64,000 bases of DNA from Schizochytrium sp. CCTCC M209059. Taxonomy: Eukaryota > Sar > Bigyra > Thraustochytrida > Thraustochytriidae. The stretch lies in the NCBI GenBank assembly GCA_000818945.1, contig JTFK01001288.1, positions 1-64,000 on the forward strand, written 5' to 3'. A program made the translations under genes and the position numbers. How positions within the stretch are numbered: position 1 is the stretch's first letter; each line of letters begins with the position of its first letter. Under the pieces are notes generated by a model. That model ran no database searches, was not told the origin of the DNA, and worked only from the letters and a program-made list of their open reading frames with translations. This document shows positions 10,331 through 20,284 of this stretch, piece after piece.

Positions 10331-11436
10331 ATGAAGAAGACAGGGCTGTAGATGTGACTGTGGCCAAGGTACGTAGTATACTAGTAGTTGGCCACGACGG
10401 TGATGCAGGTGCCGCGTTGGACAGGCCAGAGGGAGGTGAACTCGAGATGTCACAGACAGCCATGCCCAGGATACATTAATCGATTGCGGCGATGCTGCCT
10501 GGCTGCGAATGTCTGGCTGTTTCTTTGGTTTGTTTGTTTGTACTACCAGAGTTCACGACGTATGAAACGAATGGGCCCCGCCCACGCAAAAAGTTCTCTC
10601 GTAGTATTCTACGAGCTTAATACGCATGCACAGCATGGCATACCGTACGAGTGGCAGCGATGGCCAGCTAAGCGCGATGTCATTGATGTCACGACATCAT
10701 GATCATTTTTACGGGCGGGCGGTACTGCTTGCGACTCGGAGATTGCCGTGCTGGCAACAAACAAGAAGTCTTCGGTGGCCCGCCAGCTTGGCAGGCAGGA
10801 GCGAGAGCCGCGGCTTCCTTTGACGGAATCTCACGAGGCCGTCGTTCTTCGGCGTCGGCTCAGCGCGCTCACTCGCTTGCTTGCCTGCTTCTGTCGCTTC
10901 TGTTCGTTTGTTGCTTGCGTTTGCTTGCATTCATCCTCATCAATCAATCGATCGATCATTCACAAGGTGACTCCTGACCCATTTCGTCTCCTCTGGTCGC
11001 ACCGCATTGCACGGCATCGCCGCATCGCATCGCATCGCATCGCATCGCATCGCGTTCAACTTTCAAGTTGCATCTCCCGGCAAAGGCCACTTCCGCCTGC
11101 AGCATCGAATCCAGCCGCAACAGGTCCAGTCGCGTCGGGTCGCGTCTCGTTGCGTCGCGTCGCGTCGGGTCGGGTCGGGTCAGCGAGAGAGAGGGCGAGC
11201 CAGGCCTGCTGGCGTGGCTGGCGTCGGCGTCGCGCGGCGACCTCCCTTTCTATTCCAACATCCTTCTTTCTTTCTTTTCTTTCTTTTTTCTTTCTGTTTC
11301 AATCTTTTTACAGGCGGCCTCCCAGGTGGGGGCTATGGATTTACGTAACCGAATACTAGAACCACTCCAGATGCGCCGGCCACCCACGTTTCTTTTAACG
11401 CGCATAAACATTTCTCAGGTCGCTGCTTCCTCACCT

Positions 11437-11532
11437 ATCTTTTCCTTTTCCTTTTCCTTTTCCTTTTCCTTTTCCTTTTCCTTTTCCTTTTCCTTTTCCT
11501 TTTTCTTTTTCTTTTTCTTTTTCTTTTTTATT
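11437..11532. repeat. (TTTTCC)n / (TTTTTC)n pyrimidine tract
   Basis: About 95 bases of uninterrupted C/T: first roughly ten TTTTCC hexamers, then TTTTTC hexamers, running into A/T-rich TTTATT sequence. About 480 bases upstream of the SAM synthetase ATG. Confidence 0.9.
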
Positions 11533-12013
11533 TTTTATTTATTTATTGCGACTTATTCATTTTTTATTTTATTTTTGGCTGCTGGCCTCGAGAACGTCGC
11601 GACGCGACCTCGGGGCTGCCGGAGGCGGGCGAGCTCTGCTGGGGTGCGGGGGAGGAAGCGGCTCGGTGTCCCTTTTCGCCGCCGCCGCCGCCGCGTCCTC
11701 GTCAGGCTCGCTGGGCCCAGCCGCCGTGGCCTGCTGCTGCCCGCGCGGCGCGTATCATTCATCTCTCATTTATCCTCGCAGGCAGAGTCGATGCCGCCGC
11801 CAGCCAGCTCAGCTGCCGTCGCGGTGTCCGCTAGGCATCAGCCTCTCTCCATGCCATGCTTAGTACCGGATAACTACCACATACCTTGAAACAAGACGCG
11901 GAGAACGCGGCGCGAGGGTTAAGGGCGCCGAGCAAAACCACAGGCGCAGGAGCAAACCCGAATCTCAGCCAAGCCGCCGCCAGCCACCCACGCAGACACG
12001 CACGAAAAGCACC

Positions 12014-13592
12014 ATGGCCACCCGCGAGTACCTCTTCACCTCGGAGTCCGTCAACGAGGGCCACCCGGACAAGCTCGCCGACGTCGTCAGGTAAGTGCCC
12101 GCCGCGCGCCGCGTCGCGTCCACACGTCCGTCCGTCTCTGTCAGACTGCGTCATGGCGGCGACCAGACGATGAGATGAGACGCGCGTAGGAGAGAGAGAG
12201 ACAGAGAGAGAGAGAGGGGCAAGTACGAGCCCGCCTCGGTGGCGCTCGACGGCCAGGAGCAGGAGACAGGAAGAGGAGAGGGAGACGATGGAGAGAAGAA
12301 AAGGCGACGAGGAATCGTACATTGCTTGCGATGGATGCCCTCGAAGCCTGTTTCTGCTCGCATTTATTCTCCTGGCGCACATTGTTGGCTGCTGAAATCT
12401 GTGGTCAGTCAGCCCAGCCGCAGCAGCAAAGAGGGAGAGGAGCGACTGGAAGGTACATACATGTATAATAAGATCATGACGACTGACAAAGATATGAATG
12501 CACAGTGATGCCGTCCTCGATGCCTGCCTCGCCCAGGACCCCGACTCCAAGGTCGCCTGCGAGACCGCTACCAAGACCAAGCTGGTGATGATCTTCGGTG
12601 AGATCACCTCCAAGGCCACCGTGAACTTTGAGCAGGTCGTCCGCGACGCCGTCAAGAACGTCGGCTACACCTCGCCCGAGATCGGCATTGGCCACAACTC
12701 GTGCAGCGTCGTCGTTGGCATTGAGGAGCAGTCCCCCGATATTGCCCAGGGTGTGCACCTTGGCAAGGCCCTTGAGGACATCGGTGCTGGTGACCAGGGC
12801 ATCATGTTCGGCTACGCCTGCGATGAGACCGAGGAGCTCATGCCTGCCAGCCACCTTTGGGCCACCAAGATTGGCAAGCGCCTGACAGACGTCCGCAAGG
12901 ACGGAACCCTCGGCTGGGTTCGCCCCGATGGCAAGGTCCAGGTCACCGTCGCCTACAAGGAGGTCAACGGCGTCACTGAGCCCCAGTACGTGCACACTGT
13001 CCTCATCTCCACCCAGCACGACGAGGGCGTCTCCCAGGAGCAGATCGCCGAGGACCTCAAGCGCGAGGTCATCAGCAAGGTCATCCCGGAGAAGTACATG
13101 ACCCCGGAGACCCGCTACGTGCTCAACCCCAGTGGCCGCTTCGTCATTGGTGGCCCCCACGGCGATGCCGGCCTCACCGGCCGCAAGATCATCGTCGACA
13201 CCTATGGTGGCTGGGGTGCCCACGGTGGTGGCGCCTTCTCCGGCAAGGACCCCACCAAGGTCGATCGCTCGGCCGCCTACGCTGGCCGCTGGGTCGCCAA
13301 GTCGCTCGTCGCGGCTGGCCTTTGCCGCCGCTGCCTCGTGCAGCTCTCGTACGGTATTGGCGTCGCTGAGCCCATCTCGCTCCACGTCGAGACCTACGGC
13401 ACTGTCAAGGAGGGCATGACCGAGGCCCAGCTCAAGGAGATCGTCAAGAACAACTTTGACCTCCGCCCTGGCTGCATCATCCGCGACCTCAAGCTCAAGC
13501 GCCCCATCTACTCGAAGACCACCTGCTACGGCCACTTTGGCCGCAACGACCCGGACTTCACCTGGGAGCAGCCCAAGGAGCTCAAGTATTAA
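12014..13592 (+). CDS. MAT: S-adenosylmethionine synthetase (methionine adenosyltransferase), two exons
   Basis: Exon 1 is 12014-12090 (MATREYLFTSESVNEGHPDK, then LADVV) and ends at a canonical GTAAGT donor. Exon 2 is 12506-13592 after CACAG. Joining restores the codon for Ser in SDAVLDACLAQDPDSKVACE. The product is 387 residues, normal for eukaryotic MAT. It converts ATP and methionine to S-adenosylmethionine in the cytosol. The signatures GHPDK, GAGDQGIMFGY and GGGAFSGKDPTKVDRS are intact. Codon use is strongly C/G-ending (GCC, AAG, CTC), typical of a highly expressed gene and more biased than its neighbours. The opposite strand is also open for 427 codons, which is a shadow of this bias. 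Confidence 0.97.
12091..12505 (+). other. intron of the SAM synthetase gene
   Basis: 415 bases, starting GTAAGTGCCC and ending ATGCACAG. It contains a GA-dinucleotide run at about 12190-12216. It splits the 26th codon after two bases. Confidence 0.92.
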
Positions 13593-14178
13593 GTCGCCTG
13601 TACCCCATACGTCTGCTGTGACGATGGTGGGCGGCTGACTGATACGCATCTCCCCCTCCCTCCGTACTTGCTTGCTATTCCTCTTTAACCCTTTTCCCCT
13701 TGAAGACGCGGTGGAAGCCATGTCTTTTCGATTTCTTTTTCTAAACAAATCGCCCATCTTTCTTCTGTGAATCTTTTATTAGCCTTGTGTACGTATTATC
13801 AACCTCGAGAGGTGCTCGACTTGCGCTTACAGCCCTAACAAGATTTGGAAAAGGGCGAAGAAACAATTCCGGACAGCATACGGAAAGATTTCAAAACGAT
13901 TTGCATGGGTGCTGAGAAAAAGAAAAAAAAAAGCAATCGAGGCTGGTCAGCATTTGCTGGCGATATTTGATCTTCATCTGACTGTGACGAAAAATGACAA
14001 CGGGGAAGTCTATTCAGCATTTATAAATAAGAAAAGAAAAAAATAGGAGCGAAGTCGATCTTCATCTGACTGACTGACTGTTCAGAGAGACTCGAATCTC
14101 AACTTCGATCACCGGCGACTAGGCCTAAGTATGGCCTAGGTCTTTTTCTAAAACAAAATAAAGAAAAAGGAAAATCCT
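13593..14178. other. intergenic region between convergent genes
   Basis: Holds the 3' regions of SAM synthetase (plus) and the TLC-domain gene (minus). The palindrome-like CTAGGCCTAAGTATGGCCTAGG lies near 14118-14141, shown here only by its arms CTAGGCC and GGCCTAG. No gene is supported. Confidence 0.55.
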
Positions 14179-14982
14179 TTAATCACTCTTCTTGTTGTCT
14201 GGCTTCTTCTTGGACATGCGAAGAATTTTACCGAACCACAGAATGTTAAGCACAATCATGATGGTGTTTGTCGCCAATAGAATCGCGTAATGGCCCTTAT
14301 ACTGAATGAGTCCCTTCCACAGCGCCACCGTACCCTCGTAGGTGCCATACACAGCCATGGGGACGCCAAAAAGGATACGCCCCACCAAAAAGGCAAGCCC
14401 GAAAAGCAGCTCCGCACGCTTCACAGCTGGAGATCCCTTGTATCCCAGCGCGAGCATGATGGATCGAAAGCTGAGAAATGGCGTCGAGAGCTCAAACAGC
14501 GTGCAGCACAGGCCGTAAAACTGCATAAAGGGATGCAGCATGGTCACGAGCGTCGCAAAGCCCACAATGTGATGCGCCAAGAAGCCGAGGTCAACCGTTG
14601 GAGCCTTGAAGACCATGATAAGGTCCCACAAAAAGTATGCCATCGTGTAGTTAAAAAGCCGGCATGAGTTCAACGAAGTGCCGTAGATGCGGTCCGAGAC
14701 CACCGTTCCCTCTTGGGTGGCTATAATGTAGGTGGCTGCAGATACACCTGTAACCGCATGGAAAATGCTCACGCACCATCCCGAGATCTTGGTCTTTTCC
14801 AGATCCGAGAGCTTGTCCCATCGATCTGCTGGAATCACGCTAGGGAGAATCTTTTTTCCAAGCGCTTGCAAGCTAAAGAAAAGCGCCAGGCTCGCCACCA
14901 CGCGCTGTGCCTGTTCCGGTTCGAGAACCTTTCCGAAGTACGCTGCACTTGCCTCCAGCAAGGTCGTTCCGTCTTGCGCCAT
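14179..14982 (-). CDS. TLC-domain (TRAM/LAG1/CLN8) multi-pass ER membrane protein
   Basis: 267 residues from ATG 14982. About six hydrophobic segments surround the TLC-domain hallmark FLAHHIVGF, with the paired His at 137-138. The region GTSLNSCRLFNYTMAYFLWD resembles the TMEM56/TLCD4 branch. TLC proteins bind or modify sphingoid or ether lipids; ceramide synthases share the fold. The Lag1 acyl-CoA motif of true ceramide synthases is not evident, so a TLCD-type lipid regulator is more likely. The C-terminus ends in KKSD, a canonical KKXX signal for ER retrieval. The gene lies in a run of minus-strand genes but has its own 800-base upstream region. Confidence 0.85.
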   Translation of the reverse strand: MAQDGTTLLEASAAYFGKVLEPEQAQRVVASLALFFSLQALGKKILPSVIPADRWDKLSDLEKTKISGWCVSIFHAVTGVSAATYIIATQEGTVVSDRIYGTSLNSCRLFNYTMAYFLWDLIMVFKAPTVDLGFLAHHIVGFATLVTMLHPFMQFYGLCCTLFELSTPFLSFRSIMLALGYKGSPAVKRAELLFGLAFLVGRILFGVPMAVYGTYEGTVALWKGLIQYKGHYAILLATNTIMIVLNILWFGKILRMSKKKPDNKKSD

Positions 14983-15784
14983 CGTGCAGTCCTACGACGA
15001 AGCCACGCGCCCACGTCTTTTTCAGGCCGAGCTCGCAAAGGACCTTTGTCTTTGTGTGAACGCGCCAAGGTCTTATCGTCGTCGTCGCCAACCCAACCCT
15101 TTGGTTGATTGCGCTCTCCACGTGCTCGGGTGTCCTTGTAGCAAGATGACGGCTTGCTTGCGCTTCCGCGCTCGGCAGACCCAGCGCGTGCAATTCACGC
15201 AAGCGCGAGCCACGTCGCTGTCTGCCCAGAGCCCTGCCCGTGCGTTCGCTGCCTCCCTTCCCCGCGCACCACGCAGGCTCCGACCCGCGCTTTCGCGTTT
15301 TGCCGTGGCGCACTCAAGGGCGCGTGCTTGGTATTGTGCATCCCCATCAATCGAACAAGGCTTTTTTTTTCTTTTTTGTTTTGCACAACAGAGTCGAGAG
15401 GGCCAGCCAGCATTGCACACTACACCCGCCAGCTGTGCCCGAGCCCAGTCTGGCAAAGAGCACGGACTCTACGCAGAGCAGACCGAAACAAGCTCGCGTT
15501 TGTATTCATTCTGCAAGGCACATGAGGAGCAAGAGTTCTGCGCGGGGAGGACACCGAGGCATCGGGCAAGCAAGCGGTCCGAGGTGTGTTGATGATGTGA
15601 TGATAACGGCAAAGTGAAGTAAAGTAAGCGAAATTGCAGCTGCCATGGTTTGCTGGCCACGCAAAGAAGAAGAAGAAGAAGAAGAAGAAGGAGAAGGAAA
15701 AAAAAAAGTCCATCAACATTCATTCAAGGCGGACGGGATGCTCTTTGTCTGGCTGCCGAACCGCTGGATACTTTCGCACACGTT
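14983..15784. other. upstream region of the TLC-domain gene
   Basis: Lies between the TLC gene start and the EB1 gene stop, both minus strand. It contains T-runs near 15361-15370 and an (AAG)n tract at about 15664-15690. Several overlapping open frames have no recognisable protein character. No gene is supported. Confidence 0.55.
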
Positions 15785-16834
15785 TTAGTACTCCTCAGCG
15801 TATGAGGACGCCGAGACGGGTGCCGCCTCGGAAGAAAGGTCACGGTCATGAGCAGCTTCGTCATCGACGACGCCACCCTCCTTGGACTCCGCAGCGTCGA
15901 GCGCCTCGTGCGGTGCCTCGGCCCCAAACTCGTCCTCGTCAACGCTGGCCAATACAGCCTCGGCCGCGGCCTGAGCCGCAGCGCCATCCGGATCATCCTC
16001 CGTGGCGTAGAGCACAGTAAGTACCTGGAGCACAGTGTCGCGATCCGGCCCCTGGTACGCTTGCAAAAGAACCTCCACCTCGCGAAGCTTGTGAAAGTAA
16101 AAGTCGCGCTCCTTCTCGGCGCTCTCCAGATTCATTTGCAGGGTCGCACTCGAGGCACGGAGATCCTTGACCTGCTGCTCGAGCTCGTCAATCTTCTCAG
16201 CCTCCTTTGAGTCTTCCGCCCGGCGGACCGGCGATCGCGCAGCCGAAGATGTAGACGAGCTTCCGAGCGAACGGTTCGGCCGCGTAAGGTTCTCCTTCTC
16301 CTTCTCCTTGGGCTTGAGGGCGGCTGAGCCCACAGTCTTGGTGGGTCGAGGTGCAGGCCTCGACGCAGGCTTGCGCGCGGCCGGCTTGGCGACGCTCTGC
16401 GCGGGCTTGTACAAACTGACGCCCTTGCCAAGATTTCGCCTCGTGATCGCGTCATAGTCCTCGGAAACGTTGGCCTCATGGTCCAGGAATACCGAACGCA
16501 CCCACTGCAGATGTTCGAGGTTGTCTTGGTACTTGGCACGGATGAGACGATCCACGGGGATGTGACGTGTAATGCCCACCTTGTCAAAGACGGCCTGCAT
16601 GACCTTGTAGTTGGCCACGAACTCGTGGTCGCTGCGCGCGCCCCAGTTCACCTTTTTCATGGGCACCGTGCCGGGAAAGAGGGCGTCCATTACCTGGCAA
16701 ACGACGGCGCCATTTGCCGTCTCTTCGACCTTGCCCAAGTTCAACTGGCACAGCCCATTGAGCCATTCAAGGATTTCGCGACGTCCCACAAAGTACGCCT
16801 CGTTCATCATGCCCACCGCGCGGTCGGTCGCCAT
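15785..16834 (-). CDS. MAPRE/EB1: EB1-family microtubule plus-end-tracking protein
   Basis: 349 residues from ATG 16834; the open frame extends upstream without conserved sequence. Residues 10-135 are the EB1-type calponin-homology domain: EAYFVGRREILEWLN, then FPGTVPMKKVNW and NYKVMQAVFDKVGITRHIPV. A Pro/Ala/Lys-rich linker (140-215) carries many basic and Ser residues. Residues 216-290 form the EB1 dimerisation coiled coil, with the FYFHKLREVEVLLQ signature that builds the hydrophobic pocket for SxIP cargoes. An acidic tail ends in EEY, the motif read by CAP-Gly domains. The protein tracks growing microtubule ends. Confidence 0.95.
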   Translation of the reverse strand: MATDRAVGMMNEAYFVGRREILEWLNGLCQLNLGKVEETANGAVVCQVMDALFPGTVPMKKVNWGARSDHEFVANYKVMQAVFDKVGITRHIPVDRLIRAKYQDNLEHLQWVRSVFLDHEANVSEDYDAITRRNLGKGVSLYKPAQSVAKPAARKPASRPAPRPTKTVGSAALKPKEKEKENLTRPNRSLGSSSTSSAARSPVRRAEDSKEAEKIDELEQQVKDLRASSATLQMNLESAEKERDFYFHKLREVEVLLQAYQGPDRDTVLQVLTVLYATEDDPDGAAAQAAAEAVLASVDEDEFGAEAPHEALDAAESKEGGVVDDEAAHDRDLSSEAAPVSASSYAEEY

Positions 16835-17817
16835 CTTGCTTTTCCTGAGCAAACTCGTACGGCCTCCGACCCTCTCGCTTCCCCAGTCCCTTTTCTGTGT
16901 CGTATCGTCAGTCCTCAACGTCCCCGTCCCTGCCAAACACGGCCTGCACAGTAAGTAGAGCGCAGGCTCGCCATGCTTGCTTCTCCCTCCCGAGCCGCGA
17001 GCAGCGGTCCCGGCCTGGACCAGCTGGCGCGCTCGCCAAGGAAACCGACCGAGCGCCTTCGCCGCCGTCGCGCCCGCGTCTGCGGGCCCCGCCCCGACGT
17101 ACCTCGAGCTGTCTGCCCTCTTTGCCTGCGCGCCGAGCGACGTGGCTGCTTGCGGGTCTGCCGCGCCGTGCTCGGCCGGCGTTGGGCCTCGACCGTTATA
17201 CCTGGAGACAGCCGGCAGCACTGTATAGTGGAGAGAGGCACGTCCACTGCAGGTTGTGGACAAGGAAAGCGTGGCCTCCGTCTGTTTGGGCTGGCCGGCT
17301 GGCTAGCTGGCTGGCTAGTTAGCTGGGCTTCCTTCCTAAGCACGAAGGGAGTTCGCAAAAGACTCGCCTGATTTGTACGTTGTGGCGGGTGGCCGATAAA
17401 GGAATCAGGATGACTACGTGCAAGTGTCGTCTGTGGACTAGGTTTGTGGAAACTGGAGTTCGGACTGGCAGAAGGAGGGACGGGGAAAGTCACGGTACGG
17501 TGACCATGACACAATGACATGCCAAGGCATGTCAAGTCATGACGTGACAGAACAACTTGCAGGGCGCCATATCTAAGTAAATTATATTGAGTTGCGGCAG
17601 CTCTTACTTAAGGGCTAGATGGACTTGGCACAAGCGAGGGTCTCTTTGGAAATACGTCAAGAGATAGCCTGGGATTGAGTTGGCACAAGAGAGGGAGGGT
17701 CTTCCTGAAAGCTCCCAGCTGTTCGTAAGAGAGTCTCAAAGAGCAAGAACTTCACAAGCCCCCAAAAAGCTAGCCTAGTCAGACTTCGAAGTGGTGAAAA
17801 TCGAAAGTGAAAGATTT
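16835..17817. other. upstream region of EB1 gene
   Basis: About 980 bases between the EB1 start and the stop of the flavin monooxygenase gene. A perfect 9-bp inverted repeat (TGACATGCC, AA, GGCATGTCA) lies at 17515-17534, next to a TCATGACGTGAC sequence. No gene is supported. Confidence 0.55.
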
Positions 17818-19488
17818 CTACCACGCAAAGAAAAAGGTCTTGCCTGTAGTCAACAGAGACTTGAGCTGATAGAAGATGGCCATCGGAAGCACGATTCCAA
17901 ACATCTTGAACTGATACACGAGCACGCCCAAGAGCGTCTTGCGGTTGCGCTTGTGCGCGTAGCAATTCTTGTACTCCTTGAGAATGTCTTGGCGCGCGAG
18001 ATCAAGGTCTGCGCCATAGCCGAGAAGTCGGTAGTGCGCTCCAACCGTAGGCGTCGTGTACACGAGCCAGAGCAGCCATGGGGCCTTGAAGAGCAGACGC
18101 AGGAACCGCGGCGTGGCCCCAATCATTTCCGCGAGCTCGTCGAGATATGGGCGGATTGAAACCTGCACCGTGTGACGCGGCGCCTTGTAGTACCACTTGT
18201 TGTTGAAATCGAGCTTGGCAGCGATGTCCTGCTTCATGGCCTCACGAGACGGCATCTTCAGGGCTCCAGACAGGTATCGTGCTGCCACGCGCGCCTGCAC
18301 GTCGGCAATCATCGCCATTGCGCCAACAGGCTGCGCAACACCGATAAATGCAATGTTGTCTACAACGCGCGCTCCTACTGGGATCATATGCTTGTAAAGC
18401 TTGAGCTCGTTGGACTCGTTCACCTCGAGAATGTCAGAGGAAACAAAGGGAAAGGTGATCTTGTACCCTGTGCAAAAGACAACTGCATCCGCCTCCATGG
18501 ACGTTCCGTCCGTAAAGTGCACCGTGCTGCCCTCGAAGCGCTCGACACCCCGGCGTCCTTCGATTTTGCCCTCCTCAACTTGCTTGTAAAAGTTATTTTC
18601 GAGGCTGTTGAGCGTCAGCGTCGGGTGGCTTTCGTTGAAGCGATATGTCGGCCCAAGCCCGACCTTGTCCAACATCTGCCGCGCCGGCTCGAGTTGGGCT
18701 TCGACGAGGGACGCGGAGACTTCTTGCGGAAGACGGCCAATGATGTTTTCGTCCAGCCGCGACGTCACGTCAGCGTCTTCGTTGAAGAAGGGGTTCGGTA
18801 CGATCCAGGCACCATGCCGTGCCACAAGGACTGTCCGTGTCGCGACCTTGCTGATTTCCGTGGTGATGTCGCTGCCACTGTTGCCAATGCCTACCACAAC
18901 GCACCTCTTGCCTTCAAACTTCCGATTGTCCTTGTATCCGTGCGAGTGCATCACGAGGCCGGGGAACTCGTCGATGCCCTTGAAGTCGATCGTGTGAGGG
19001 ATCGAGTGGTGCCCGGAGCACACCACGACACCGTCAAAAGTACCCGATTTACGAGACCCTCCTCCCTCCGCATCCTCCGTCTCGACACGCCAGCTCCAGT
19101 TCGACTTGTCGCCGCGAGCCTCGACCGGTTCCACGTGCGTGACGCGCGTGTTGAATTCAATACATTTACGAAGACCAAATTTGTCCGCGTAAAGGTTAAA
19201 GTAGCGCATCATGTCTTCGTGACCCATGGCGATTGGGAAGCCCTCGGGGATGGGGAAGTCGCCGAAAGAGTTGGCTGCGCGGACCGTATTGATCCGTGTC
19301 GACCGATACACGGTCGACAGTGTCTCCTCTTCGGTGAAGCGCCAGATGCCGCCAATGTCGCCGCTCACCTCAAAGGCAGTGACATCCATGCCGGCCTCGA
19401 GCATTTCCTTGATAGCCTTGAGGCCGCACATGCCGGCACCGATGACCGCCACATGTTTCTTCTGCTTCTCGGGCTGCTGCGCAGACAT
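17818..19488 (-). CDS. flavin-containing monooxygenase
   Basis: 556 residues from ATG 19488, the usual FMO length. The N-terminal FAD Rossmann motif is VIGAGMCGLKAI (Gly 17, 19, 22). The FMO identifying motif is FPGLVMHSHGYKD (F-x-G-x3-H-x3-Y), followed by the NADPH site VVVGIGNSGSD. The FCTGYKITFPF segment matches the class B C-terminal motif. Such enzymes oxygenate nucleophilic N or S atoms, or act as Baeyer-Villiger enzymes; the substrate is unknown. The C-terminal about 40 residues are hydrophobic and basic (MFGIVLPMAIFYQLK), consistent with ER-membrane association as in animal FMOs. Divergently oriented from CARNMT1, 796 bases apart. Confidence 0.93.
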   Translation of the reverse strand: MSAQQPEKQKKHVAVIGAGMCGLKAIKEMLEAGMDVTAFEVSGDIGGIWRFTEEETLSTVYRSTRINTVRAANSFGDFPIPEGFPIAMGHEDMMRYFNLYADKFGLRKCIEFNTRVTHVEPVEARGDKSNWSWRVETEDAEGGGSRKSGTFDGVVVCSGHHSIPHTIDFKGIDEFPGLVMHSHGYKDNRKFEGKRCVVVGIGNSGSDITTEISKVATRTVLVARHGAWIVPNPFFNEDADVTSRLDENIIGRLPQEVSASLVEAQLEPARQMLDKVGLGPTYRFNESHPTLTLNSLENNFYKQVEEGKIEGRRGVERFEGSTVHFTDGTSMEADAVVFCTGYKITFPFVSSDILEVNESNELKLYKHMIPVGARVVDNIAFIGVAQPVGAMAMIADVQARVAARYLSGALKMPSREAMKQDIAAKLDFNNKWYYKAPRHTVQVSIRPYLDELAEMIGATPRFLRLLFKAPWLLWLVYTTPTVGAHYRLLGYGADLDLARQDILKEYKNCYAHKRNRKTLLGVLVYQFKMFGIVLPMAIFYQLKSLLTTGKTFFFAW

Positions 19489-20284
19489 TTTCTTCCGCCA
19501 CCGACGACCAACTCCTTCGAGACCCTCCTCCTCCTCCTTCTCTTTCCTCCCCTACCCTATGCTCGAGTTTTCTCCTTTCGCCTCTCCTTGGCAAATTCGC
19601 TCTTGCGTGTGCGTCCTGGATTCTTCGATGCGGGTCTGCGAGCCGCCTTTGACGAGATCCTGGCAGTGCTGCTGCTGCTGCCTGTTGCCTGCTGCACTAC
19701 TACCCCCTCAACTCCGTCCAGTCCGGAAGTCCGTGTCGGACCTGGACGGGAAAAGTCTCTCAGCGATCTCAACGAGTCCCCCCGTTCTCGCACGAGACAC
19801 TCATTACTACTACCTCTGCTTGGTGGCATGCTAGAAGAAGTCAAGGCTACAGTACAGGGACACTAGTCCTTCATCGTCGTCGCCAGCGAGCGACGCGAAT
19901 TGGGCATCAGTCATTGCGGGCCTTGGCGCCATGAGAGCCGACATTCTTGCGGTCGCCTTCGCCTGTCACATCGCAAATCGTGTTTGCACCTCTCCGTGCA
20001 AGGCAGCTGAGCACAACGCAAGGCTGTTCGCGACAACGATGCCGTGAAGACGTGCTTGGTGGCTTGGGAAGCACACGGCGATTGATATTAATTTGATTCC
20101 CTGTGACTGACACGACCAGGGCAACGCGAGGCCACCATCCTGGACCAAGGAAGCGCGGCAAAGCGCCGAGACAGAGCGCCGCATGGGGGAGGGGCTCGTA
20201 CAGCTTGCCCGGGAAACGCAGGTCAAGTAGTAGTGATCACAGGCAACGCGGTCGGCGAGGACGCACGCACGCGGAGCACGCAAG
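19489..20284. promoter_or_regulatory. divergent intergenic region between FMO and CARNMT1 genes
   Basis: 796 bases between two outward-facing genes, so it should contain both promoters. No clear TATA box, long repeat or additional coding sequence was recognised. Confidence 0.5.

Larger units (their letters stand above)
9478..12013. other. 2.5-kb intergenic region upstream of SAM synthetase
   Basis: No gene is supported. It separates the divergent TAF13 and SAM synthetase genes. Contents include a purine tract (10256-10330), (CGCAT)n at 11021-11051, (GTCGC/GTCGG)n at 11130-11181, and a long pyrimidine tract of TTTTCC and TTTTTC units at about 11437-11532. Open frames across the tracts give only poly-Phe/Ser or Arg-rich translations. 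Confidence 0.6.

Noticed and set aside
12474..13757. 427-codon open frame antisense to SAM synthetase
   Set aside because: It is the mirror of a highly biased G/C-ending coding exon; its translation is Val/Leu/Gly/Asp-rich without motifs, while the plus strand encodes an unmistakable MAT.
14085..14105. TTCGAGT word on the minus strand resembling a tRNA T-arm
   Set aside because: The flanking stem has a mismatch and no anticodon or acceptor arm can be drawn around it.
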